The notes beneath the pieces were generated by a model. The model ran no database searches. It was not told the DNA's origin and was given only the letters and a program-made list of their open reading frames with translations. From Todiramphus chloris collaris (taxonomy: Eukaryota > Chordata > Aves > Coraciiformes > Alcedinidae), in the NCBI GenBank assembly GCA_025345505.1, contig JANVCC010000018.1, positions 58,708,985-58,772,984 on the forward strand: DNA of 64,000 bases. The letters run 5' to 3'. How positions within the stretch are numbered: the stretch's first letter is position 1; the number at the start of each line of letters is the position of its first letter. Below, piece after piece: positions 54,731-64,000 of this stretch. A program made the translations under genes and the position numbers.

Positions 54731-55291
54731 CTCAGAACAACAAATTATTTGTGGTGCAACATCAATGTCAACATGAGACACATCTCCATTGACTTTGAGC
54801 TGTTCTTCCTCTTTTTCTTCACCTAAATCTTGCTTAATTTCCTCTGACAAATTCTTCTCTTCTGTAGCTACGGTAACTGCATTTTCCTGGACCAAGTCTT
54901 CAGCTGTAACTTGTGTGCGCTCAACTGGTACATTTAATTTACTGTCTTCTGGTGTGGCTTCCATATGCTGTATTTTTTCTTCATGTTCTTTCCTTTTCAT
55001 GTCTTCCTCCTCTTCCTGTTCTTCCCTGATGACTTCCTCAATTGCCCTACGATGTGGCTGGTATTCTCCCACCTCTTCATCCTCACTCTCACTACTACTG
55101 CTGCTGCTGCTACTATCTGATGGTAATGATGAAGAGTCCTTTTTTGACAGATGCTCCACCTTACATGTTTCCCCAGCATCAGTGGCAACTTGCATTTTCC
55201 CTTTGTTGGTTTCGTCTATGACTAGAGTTTCTTCTATCCCAACCTCTGCCTGCTTCTTCTCCTCCACTATGTCCAGAGTCTCATGTGAACT
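54731..55291 (-). CDS. EPB41L2: EPB41L2 large acidic exon (187 codons)
   Basis: Acceptor TGTTTTTGTGCAG|AGT, then SSHETLDIVEEKKQAEVG, an eight-serine run, SEDEEVGEYQPHRRAIEEVI and a glutamate-rich stretch (EEQEEEEDMKRKEHEEKI), ending VSHVDIDVAPQIICCSE with donor GAG|GTAAAT. This variable linker lies between the spectrin-actin-binding segment and the C-terminal domain. The junction sequences at both ends and the SHVDIDV.PQIICCSE ending match human 4.1G in memory. The segment is probably disordered and strongly negatively charged. The open frame extends upstream of the exon into the intron, and an ATG there is not a real start. Confidence 0.95.
55091..55114 (-). repeat. EPB41L2: Serine-coding trinucleotide repeat
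   Basis: Eight consecutive AGT/AGC serine codons (GCT/ACT on the plus strand), followed by ESEDEE. It is probably length-variable between birds. Confidence 0.95.
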
Positions 55292-56472
55292 CTGCACAAA
55301 AACATGGATGAGGAAAAACAAAAGTAGAGTATGTGAATAAATTAAAATGATGGAAACAAAATTAGGTAATGGCTGGTTCATGTCATGTAGAAGACAAAAG
55401 ATGGTTGTGATGGTTAACTGAAAAAGGAAGGAAAGAAAGAATGAAGATGGATTGGAAGAGTTAGAGCCAAATTCAACTATGGAAAAAAATCAGTAGAACC
55501 TTATCAGCATCGCTGACTCCAGTACAAGGCCCTTCTGCTCTGGAAGCATGTCTCTGTGAAACAAAAAGCAATCAGAGGACAAAAGTCAATGCACAACCCT
55601 TTTCAACAGTTCCATATCCTCCAAGCAAGCTTTCAAGTACGTGTATACACATTACTAGACAATACTGTGTATTCACTGCTAGAGTCACATAGAACTATGC
55701 TCATTTCCTTACACTTCATTGAAACATACCATTCAGAATTAGGTTAAGAATTATAGAAGTTATTAGTTGGGATAAGAATTTAGTCATGAAAGACTCAACA
55801 TAAAAGCATGAATGTGGTGGCAGTGGTGCCATCGAGGCAGTTATGTTGCGCTGTTAAATCAGGAATTAAGAAGTAATATCAAGGGAAAAAAAACCCAACC
55901 AACCTATTTAGCGTTCCACTATCAGTTTATCACCATACAAAATAGTAACAAAAAAAAAAAGACCTTATTGTAAGATTTTATTAGTTCATCTTTGGTTTGT
56001 TACTTTATGAAACTTAATAGATAACAAGAGGGAGACTGTTTAGGGTGATATGTTGTCAGAATAGCAATATATGATTACCAAAATGATCCCATTAGGATTG
56101 AGTTTAGAGCTGAAATGATGAGATTAAAACAGTTATATTAGTATGTGTTCCGTAACAAAACGATCTGTGATGGATATCCCAGAAAGCCCACCGTAAACTG
56201 TGCATTAGAAAGTTTTTTGATCTAATGTATTTTTACTGAATGGTGTGAAGCAAAATTTTAGTTCAAATGATAAGAATACAAAAATCAACACATCATCTGT
56301 GACTTAATCCTTGATTTTATTGCTGTTTACCAAGCAATGAACCTGCAGAGGGCAAGCCAGCACTCCTGGTGAAGCTTAAACGAGCACCAGTTCTTATTTC
56401 TTGAGTGTTACAAACAGAGAATTAAACTCTCTCGCTGAATCTCTCTCCCCTCTAACAGCAGCGGGAGCTTAC

Positions 56473-56740
56473 CGGCGCCGTTACACAAGTAAGCGGCAGG
56501 CCACCCTTCCGGCATTTTTAAGGCTTTGCGGGGGCCGGCGGTTCATGTGTAGACGGGAGAGCAGCCGGAGCCCCGCGCCAGCTGCCCAGCCCCGGCGGGC
56601 GCTGCTGGGCTGGGCGCTGCTGGTCGGGGCGCAGCGGCGGGAAGCGGGGAGCGGGAAGCACCTGGGGCGGCGGCGGCGGCGGCGCGGCCGAGGCGGCGGC
56701 AGCGGCAGCGGCAGCGGCGGTCTCTTCCCCCGCAGCGCCC
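56473..56740 (-). other. EPB41L2: Candidate alternative first exon of EPB41L2
   Basis: Inference: transcription starting in the CpG island on the minus strand would end an exon at the GGCGCCG|GTAAGC donor and splice next to the acidic exon at 55291. An ATG at about 56518 gives a 14-codon frame that reaches the donor in phase 1, which does not match the phase-0 acceptor. Such an exon would therefore be noncoding, with initiation downstream. The upstream limit is arbitrary. Confidence 0.35.
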
Positions 56741-56750
56741 TCTGCTGGCC
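56734..56750 (-). promoter_or_regulatory. CTCF-like binding site
   Basis: AGCGCCCTCTGCTGGCC on the plus strand reads CCAGCAGAGGGCGCT on the minus strand, an almost perfect match to the CTCF core motif. It sits within the CpG island. CTCF sites act as insulators and loop anchors and often mark alternative promoters. Confidence 0.7.
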
Positions 56751-59700
56751 ACACGCTGGCGGCGGCGAACGGCCCTCTGGTGCCAGCGCCAAAACCCTCC
56801 TTACTAAATAAAATGGACGTTATCTCCTCTTCTAGGCTCTAGACGAGTTAGAAAAGGGAAAGGAAAGAATTAAACAGTGACGGACGAAGCGGCAGAGACC
56901 TACAAAGGAAAGGTCTGGCGAGAGAGAAACGCAACAAACAGACTGGGTGGGAAGAATGGTGGATGAGGATGGGGGGGGACACACGGACACCAGGTAAAGT
57001 GAAATGAGAACAGAAGAAACAACAAACTTTTGTCACCACAACACACAGCCATAGTCTTACATACCGCATCTCCCCGCCATGCACATCACACTATAAAAAT
57101 TACAAACATTAACGTTTCCATGGATTTTCCAAACAGAACACTACTTAGGCAATAATTCCGTATTTTCTATTGGAATAGTTCCCTTTTAAATATCCATTTT
57201 TAAACACCTTCTAATGCCTGTGTAGCTCAAGAGCTTCAAGGTAGCTGGATACATTTGCTTTGAACAATACATACCCACAATGCTGAAATGAGGTTTTCAC
57301 TGTATGTTACAGGTACGTTTTTCATACGCTTAAGTAACTTAAGCAAACTCATTTCTATTAAAGCATTTGTTTTCAAAAAGCTTTTCACATAGTAACTTGG
57401 GGTTTTTTTTCCCCCCAATAACTTGTTTTAGTCACACAGACGTAAAAGGGTATGTTGCTTTAAAGCATAAATTATGTCCACAGTCTGGCCTGGTTTTGTA
57501 TATAAACCTGTACGGCAAAGCAAACTTTTACAATTCATGTGGGTACAAAGCCTCTGAAAAGGCCCAAATTCTTTATTCCGGTTTTCCTCCCACAAGCTCT
57601 TGTATTAAGTTAGCGGTAAAACTGGTTAAAGTTAGAAGGCAATAATGTAACAAATACCCAACACGGACACACCACGCACTTGGACAGCGCTCAGTAGGAT
57701 GCACAGAGAATGACGGCAGAAGCACATGCCAGAGGACAGCCAAGGTGTCGTGCAGACAACTGCAATCCCTGTGGACTCAGGGTGAGCAGCAACATAGAAT
57801 CTCAACTGATAGCAGTTACACCATGCTGCTGTGCATTTACTACAACACATATGGCATGCAGAAGAAAGAAAGAAAAGAAAAAGGACCCCTATATTTAGTT
57901 GCCTACAGTAACATTTAAAGTGTATTTCAATGGTGGCCAAGAAATATAATGTAAATGCCAAGTTATTAAATCTGCCCTCTTGCAACATTCAATATCCATC
58001 AGGGCAGTATGTTCCTCACCCCAACTTTCTTTCCCTAGTTTACTGCACTCATTAAATGTTCATAGATTACATCACAAGGCAAAAATGTTCATGATACTTT
58101 TGTTACCATACTCTGGTACCACGTGTTTTCTAACCACTGAAAGCAGGGGAGGACAAAAAAAAAAAAACAAAAAAATCACCAAAACAGCAGGAGGAGGAAA
58201 TTTTTATGTGGTATGTGGTCAGACAGTGTGATTATCTCTCCCCCCATATTTATCTAACTATAGACAGGCACATACCACCCATCTTTTTGCATTTTATCAC
58301 CTTCAAATTTTTAGGTTTTCTAATCTTTTAAAATAAAACCCCCAATCACACAATTTCTTTGATAATAAACCCTGTTACCTGGGGAAATGTCTAGTAAAAA
58401 TGATGAAGTGTATAGATAGAACTGGCACTTTTCATCAAATTACTGTAGTTACAATATTGTATCAGCCTGTGAAGATGTTTAAATTCCCAGCACATTCCTT
58501 CTGGTACAGAGTCATATACACTAAAGTGAAATACTGTTTGCAAGCAGTGGGTGGGTGGGAGGGAATGGATTTTAAAAAAGTATTGTGGGTGACCATAATA
58601 TAATGACATTTCACATATTTGTTTGTGACATATGTATCAATGTGTCACAATTTATGTTATAATTAAGTCACAGATGCTGTGCATTTGTGGGAGCATGGTG
58701 ATACAGAAGTACAGTGGCATAAACGTGATGTACCCAAACTAACATTTCTCATACACAGAAAATGACTTATTTGCAAGTATTTTTGCCAGAGCAAAAGCAG
58801 GAAGAAAAGAAAGAATATGAGCAGTGGTATCCCTGCTTTATTCTCCTCTATTGTCCAGCTATCCTAAAAGATGGGGAAGGAAACACACAGTCCAGGAATA
58901 GGACTGAGCAAAGTTTACAAATTGCAGGTAACAAAACACTGGAACGCAAACTTCTCTACATCCATCAACAAAAAATTCAGGATGGAAATACACTTTCCTA
59001 AATCTTGTATTTACTTATGTTACTGGAATAGGACTGACAGCTTTACATTAATCTACTTTTATCCCAGTTTCGAGGTGGTGGAAAATAGACCAAATGTGAT
59101 GGCATTAAAGAAACATCACAATTGCTACCCATCATCACTATCACACTGGTAGTCATCCCACTGGTTATAGAATGCTTTTCATTGTATAGATGTTGAAGAT
59201 GTTTCCCCTCATAGATATTATGGGGGAGAAAACCTCCCTCTTTTCCTGGGTGAAGGGAGAGGTACGGAAGTGTGGAGGTAAGCAGAACCAGGTTGTCTTT
59301 GAAATGAAGATGCTTCTACAACATTATTGATTTGAATAATGATTATATAGTGAACATGTAAAGTAAAAGTTCTTGTGTGATGTGTCAAATAACTGCAGAC
59401 AATTATTGCCATGTAGAATGGAAATAACAAGTTTTGCTGTCATCCTAGTCACATAAAATACAGCAATTTCCTAGTGAAAAAGTGGTTTTCAAATAATAGT
59501 AATTCAGAACTTCAACAGCTAGTTTGGTGTTCAAGCGGAATGTTGCTGGCATTCATAATGTGTGTATATACACACACACACAGAGATCCTGATTTACAAC
59601 TCAACCTTCTCCTTTCAGTACTGGCTTTAAAAAAAAAAAGTCATCTCCATCAGGGGGAAAAAAAATAAAAAGAAAAAGAAAGAAGTGCCCAAGCTAGCCC

Positions 59701-61221
59701 ACAGCAGATACAGCAAAAAGGCAGTAGGTTTCAGGGCAGCCACCTTATTGTTTTCCTCTGGTTTTGTTCCAGCAATCCATGGCATTGCAGTCCATTGCTT
59801 CTCCTTCCCAGGCAGCGTTTTCACTTGGAAAATGTGGTCTCCTTTTTTCTATTTGGTTTTCATTTTATAACACCAGTGTAAATCAACAAGCAATGAGACA
59901 GACACACACTATACATAAAACCAAACTATCTGAAAGTGACAGAACATACTAGATGAGATTAAAAAAAATACAGAGATAAAAGAACTTGGAAAGCCCTCAA
60001 CTTCAATACAAAGAAATCAACACAGAAAATACACATGACCACATCACAAAAATTGTTATACTTTCACACAAATGTGTGTTTTAACCAAAAAAATATTTAT
60101 AGCTATCAAATAAATCAAATTTCTGTCACAGGCATTTGAAAACTTGACCAGCATTTGTACCTCTGCATATACCACTATGCATAGAAATATTCAGGTACTA
60201 CTCAGAAATTTGGGGAATAATTTCTTTTCAGTAACCATAAATTTAAAAAATAATCATTTAAAGAATTTATGTAGACCGTCACAGACTGTATTATCTGTAT
60301 GCACATACTCACAGTTCAGATTGCTTAAGTATCTTATCGAAATAATATCTTATTAACAAAAATTATCTGGTAGCATCAAGCAAGCTTAACTGGAAGTTTA
60401 TCTGCCTGGGAACTGAAGTGAATAATTAAGAATTTGATGGGATAGAACAACAGTACATTTAGGAGGGAAGGGTAGGAACAATGGTGAAAGAAAAGTGTAA
60501 CAACAGAAGATAAATTGATTGCTTTTGAAGACTGATTTACTCTTCTGCTACATGAAAGAAGGAGCAAATAACTCCCCATAAAACAAAAAGTTTCACAACA
60601 GCAAGAGAATTTTGTGTAGTTTTCTTTCCACAAGCATTTGCAAAGATATTTGTAGAGAATTGTTTTCCAAACTGCTGTTTTAAGGTTCAGTCAGGAAGGA
60701 GGTATAGAGGGAAAAAAAAATAGCTAAATTTGTTTTATAGACTTCTGGAGATAAAGGTGAATACATTTTAACAACTGCATTAAACATGTCCCAGAGATGT
60801 TAATGTGAAATTAACCTCATCTAAGATTTTTCTGAAACAACACCCAGGCCACGCGCATTTATGCACAAGCTGTCTATGAAGAGTTAAAGAGATGGAAAAG
60901 GAGGGAAAAGTTCTACTGTCACTTGAAAAGTTATCTCCATCAAGCTGCGTAAATCAGAGCCGTTCATAACACACAGGAAAATGCTGCCATTGCTTCTACT
61001 TTTTTCCTTGTCATTCTATTGCAGTTCTTGTAGAAAAATAAAATTCCACACTATTTAAAGTCAGGCCTAATAGCGGTAAAAAGTTAATGCATACTTAGTA
61101 TAAAAAAAACCCCAACTACATTAGCCAAAGAAAGTGTTGATCTAAAGGACAAAACTGCATTTACTGTATTCCACACAGGGTGGTATGGACACGCATGCGA
61201 GAAGTGTCTGCAGTGACATAC

Positions 61222-61368
61222 CCCGGGTGTCTGCAGGGACAGAGGAGTGATACGCCGCTTTTCCCACTCGTTTGGGCGTGGTTCAGGTGTGGATTCCATG
61301 AAATTGCGCTTGAGCTCACTAATGCTAGCCTGGTGTTTCAGTAAGTCGTCCTGGGTCTTATCCAGGTC
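61222..61368 (-). CDS. EPB41L2: EPB41L2 spectrin-actin-binding exon
   Basis: Acceptor TTGCTAG|GAC, then 49 codons starting DLDKTQDDLLKHQASISELK and continuing RNFMESTPEPRPNEWEKRRI to SLQTPG, donor GGG|GTATGT. It is the counterpart of 4.1R exon 17, which in 4.1R starts at the same DLDK position and carries most of the spectrin-actin-binding activity. The smaller 21-residue exon that precedes it in 4.1 genes was not found in the window. The acceptor has a rather weak pyrimidine tract. Confidence 0.93.
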
Positions 61369-61431
61369 CTAGCAACCCGCAACGTAAAACAAAGTAGGAC
61401 AAAACACGACAACAAAAGCAAACTTAACTGG

Positions 61432-61469
61432 AAAAAAAAAAAACAAACCAAAACCAAAAACAAACAAAT
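61432..61469. repeat. A/C-rich tract upstream of exon
   Basis: Poly-A followed by CAAACCAAAACC-type repeats on the plus strand. In the transcript it is T/G-rich and lies 64-101 bases before the spectrin-actin-binding exon. Confidence 0.9.
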
Positions 61470-61562
61470 CAAGGAAAGTGCCTTGTGTCTGAAGAGGTAT
61501 TTTTCTTCGAGTGCCTTAAGACAAAAAAATTTAAGGCTACAACAGAACCAAGAATTCTGTTA

Positions 61563-61746
61563 TGTTTGGTGGTGGTGGTTTTGTTGGGGTTTTTATGTTT
61601 GTGGGGTTTTTTTGCGTGGTGTTTTTTGGTTGGGTTTCGGTTTCGTTGGGGTTTGGGTTGAGTTTTTTTTGTTTGGGTTTTGTGGGTTTTTTGTTTGCTT
61701 GTTTGGTTTTGTTTGTTTGCTTGGTTTTGGGTTTTTTTCTTTTTAA
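61563..61746. repeat. G/T-rich low-complexity tract
   Basis: About 180 bases of (GGTTTT)-type sequence with several runs of three or four G on the plus strand, giving spurious F/G/V-rich frames. In the EPB41L2 transcript the tract is A/C-rich. It is complementary in composition and partly in order to the tract at 61432-61469. Confidence 0.9.
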
Positions 61747-64000
61747 TGAAGGCCCACTTATAAACTGTGACTTTCGTATTTTAAAGCAAAGGAAAAATAG
61801 TGCTGTGCATGGTTACTTAACAGAAGGCTATTTTAATCCAAAAGCTGAAACCTTTGAAGCAGTAAGAAATTCCAGTAGTTGCTTGCTTTCATCTGCTATT
61901 TGTAAGCAAAGAAGCAAACATTTTGGGATATTGCACAACTAACAGTAGTGAAGGTAGCTGTAAGAAATAATAGTCTAACGCAAGAAGCATTACAAAAATG
62001 CATCTTTCTTGATACTACAAAACCTAAGAAAAATAATTCTCTGAAGACGACACTACAGGGCAAAACATATAAGCAACTAAAACCTCCTTAGCTTCAGAGG
62101 GACTACTCGTTGTACCTGTCATGTGGCCTTAAACTTACTGGAAGAATCAGATTTAAGGATTATCAGGCTTTAAATCTGCCAATGTCACATTTAAGAACCT
62201 GACAGCAAACACATCACTGAAGTGGAAATAGTTTTTGTGCCTGCTGATACCAAAGAGATGTTCTCTCTAAATTTCACCTACACGGGCAAGTGCCAAAGGG
62301 GACAACCACAGTATGAATGCTGAGTTAGATTTTGTGAGGCTAATCTGCAGCACCTTGGATCAAATAACTACAGCCTAGTTTTTCAGTTTATACCAGATAC
62401 AGGAGCAGACACAAAGATCAGGAGCTATGCAGAAACGTAACTGTTCTGGCAAGTAGGCAAAAATCGACCTGCTTAGCAATCCTGGAAATTCTTTATCCTT
62501 TAAACAACATGCTGAGCTTTGGTGGGAAGAGCATATTTCACTGCTTTCATGAGATGACCTCCTTCCAGTGTGCCAGGTCTTGAGAAAAGCCTACGTTGGT
62601 TATGTACACCAACACATGAATATTCTTTCTGCACTCTGTGGTGAAATTCAAGTTTATGTCTCAGATCAATTTGTAGTACTGAATTAAAAGACTGAAGGTT
62701 AAAATGGAATACTATCAGTGTAAACATCATTATTAATGAAGTTTTATCCAAACAAGGTAACCAGATAAAATAATTTAGGTAAAGCATCTGGCTTTTGTAC
62801 ACAGATTTTTATATACTTTGTACCAGGGCATTTTGAAATGTTACTTTAACATTTTGGTTGGGATTTTTACAGTCAGAATGCAAAGATTCCTTGTCTTAAG
62901 TCCTGAAAAATCCAAATCCAATAAAAACTCATTCATTTCCAATTTCTTTTCACCTGCCTGTTCAGCTCCAGTAACAGTTTGGTGCTGCATATCTATTTCC
63001 TAACTCTGTGAATACTCACACATGCATTTTGAACATTAAGAACCTCTCCCCTTCTGGCAACTCAAGTAAGTTCATATTGCCACAGGACTGTTGCTTCACT
63101 TTTAATCTAGGACTAACAAATGAGACATTAAATATGTCCCTGTAAGTATTTATTTTCTGTGTGAAGTAAAAACTTATGCCAAAAGCATTCTATTCCACAA
63201 CTGAAGCTCATAAAAAAAACGTATCATTACTTTAAAGCCTGTCTTGGCTTGACACAAGGCACGTTACTTGGACTTGATCAAAGCATAGTTACACAATGCA
63301 CATGTCCAGTGCTTTAGTAAGTTATACACAAGCAAAGTTTCAATAGTGATCAAAAGCTGCAAAAAGCCAAAAATCGTATTAGTTGGGTTACTGTGATCCG
63401 TACATCTCCTTATTATTGAGGAAAACTAATGATTTTTAAAGCAAGAGGTTTTGTGACAAAGGGAATTATCTATAGCCCCATCTGGATGAATAAAATAAAG
63501 ACAGCAGTAGAATTTTCTAAAATTTCTTCAGTTACTAGATCATGTTACTAACCACAAGTTAAATTATACTGATTATAACTACAAACAGTCTTTGATAAAA
63601 TAATCCAGATTAACAGAAGTTCTTATAATAAAACCTCTACTTCAGTGACAAAGCACTACACATTAACATACTGTTCAAAACTCTTTATTGTTGCTCATCT
63701 TCAGTGAAAGCTAAGCTTTAGGAAGTAAGAAATACTTCCAGTTGAAAAGAGAAAAAATAAAGCAAAGATTTCAGAAGCAAACCTAAACATTTTGTTCCTC
63801 ACATATATTTCTTAAAGCTCTTTAAAGTCAGTAAGTGTCAGAAGCAGAATTCATTTTTCCGTACTTCTATCACTGCTTATGCCTTAGTAACTCCATTTAT
63901 TCTGATAACAGATTTGATAAAGATTGATTAAACTGGTGAAAACTAGAAACTCTGCTCAACAGAAGATGCACACATTGAGGAGCAATGTATAAAAAAAAAA
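61747..64000 (-). other. EPB41L2: EPB41L2 intron continuing past the window
   Basis: No upstream 4.1G exon (21-residue spectrin-binding exon or FERM-adjacent segment) was recognised. The open frame at 62500-62802 has no 4.1 similarity. The gene continues to the right. Confidence 0.65.

Larger units (their letters stand above)
56461..56812. promoter_or_regulatory. Intragenic CpG island, possible promoter
   Basis: About 350 bp of very GC-rich, CpG-dense sequence (GGCGGCGGC and AGCGGC arrays at 56668-56720) in an otherwise AT-rich intron. On the minus strand it contains GCCGGAAG, an ETS-type promoter motif, at about 56508, and a strong donor GCGCCG|GTAAGC at 56473. Such islands in birds usually mark promoters. 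The open frames across it (56401-56811 on + and others on -) reflect GC bias and are not convincing proteins. Confidence 0.7.
55292..61221 (-). other. EPB41L2: EPB41L2 large intron with internal CpG island
   Basis: A 5.9-kb intron between donor GGG|GTATGT (at 61222/61221) and the acceptor at 55292. Apart from the CpG island at 56461-56812, it is ordinary AT-rich DNA with no recognised coding exon or repeat family. Confidence 0.75.
42838..64000 (-). other. EPB41L2: EPB41L2 gene, 3' half (protein 4.1G)
   Basis: Protein 4.1G is a membrane-skeleton adaptor. Its FERM domain binds membrane proteins, the spectrin-actin-binding segment ties them to the cortical skeleton, and the C-terminal domain binds further partners, including cytoplasmic tails of some receptors. 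Seen here on the minus strand, in transcript order: 61222-61368, 54731-55291, 52638-52760, 52061-52159, 49886-49966, 47063-47201 and the noncoding last exon 42838-44115. All coding junctions are phase 0, so single exons can be skipped without frameshift, as in known 4.1 splicing. Assignment to the G paralogue rather than R, N or B rests on the ending ...HKETELAEEDEE, on the SLQT.G|SSHETL junction and on the long acidic exon. The FERM domain and the 5' end lie beyond 64000. No other exon was recognised to the right of 61368. Confidence 0.93.

Noticed and set aside
54789..55340. 183-codon plus-strand open frame rich in serine and cysteine
   Set aside because: It is the exact antisense of the EPB41L2 acidic exon; the length follows from the GAA/GAG-rich coding strand.
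55292..55381. ATG-started N-terminal extension of the acidic exon frame
   Set aside because: The extension is the intronic pyrimidine-rich acceptor region read in frame, and the exon joins the upstream spectrin-actin-binding exon in phase 0.
56401..56811. 136-codon plus-strand frame and several minus frames of 69-103 codons in the CpG island
   Set aside because: Low-complexity R/G/S or P/A/R translations caused by high GC. All three frames are open, there is no domain, and the frames disagree with the visible splice donor.
61483..61942. F/G/V-rich frames of 87 and 126 codons resembling membrane proteins
   Set aside because: Translation of the GGTTTT-type low-complexity tract, not a coding region.

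Overview
The window is vertebrate nuclear DNA and almost certainly from a bird of the Neoaves. It is AT-rich and intron-rich. It carries many CR1 LINEs of all ages with typical avian 3' tails (the AGATGATC...CCTTCCAACC...ATTCTATGATTC type), and a solo-type LTR at the left edge that looks like a family common in neoavian genomes. Two protein-coding genes are recognisable, and both fit the block equivalent to human chromosome 6q23: SMLR1 on the + strand, followed by EPB41L2 (protein 4.1G) on the - strand, converging tail to tail. The species cannot be determined from the sequence.

Layout. 1-33,770 is intergenic. It holds an LTR (about 30-610), a MIR-like SINE (about 11,595-11,705), a young CR1 with an unbroken 552-codon reverse-transcriptase frame (about 12,985-14,792), an older frameshifted CR1 (about 27,850-29,823) and three heavily decayed CR1 remnants. 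No host gene is visible there. 33,778-39,100 is a compact two-exon gene that I read as SMLR1, a small single-pass membrane protein. A perfect HNF4-type motif lies 122 bp before its ATG. Its intron carries a CR1 copy, and a related CR1 copy in the opposite orientation lies beyond its 3' end. 42,838-64,000 is the 3' half of EPB41L2 on the - strand. Six coding exons, all in phase 0, encode 372 C-terminal residues: the spectrin-actin-binding exon, a large acidic exon, and the C-terminal domain up to the stop codon. A separate noncoding last exon of about 1.3 kb follows. The FERM domain and the 5' end lie beyond the right edge.

The most unexpected structure is a CpG island of about 350 bp (56,461-56,812) in the EPB41L2 intron between the spectrin-actin-binding and acidic exons. 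It holds a near-consensus CTCF site and a strong - strand splice donor. It may be an internal promoter for a short 4.1G isoform, an insulator, or both.

SMLR1 and EPB41L2 are not known to work in one pathway; their adjacency reflects conserved synteny. No CRISPR array, operon or RNA gene could be supported. I did not find a clearly novel biological system. The findings are candidate regulatory and repeat structures.
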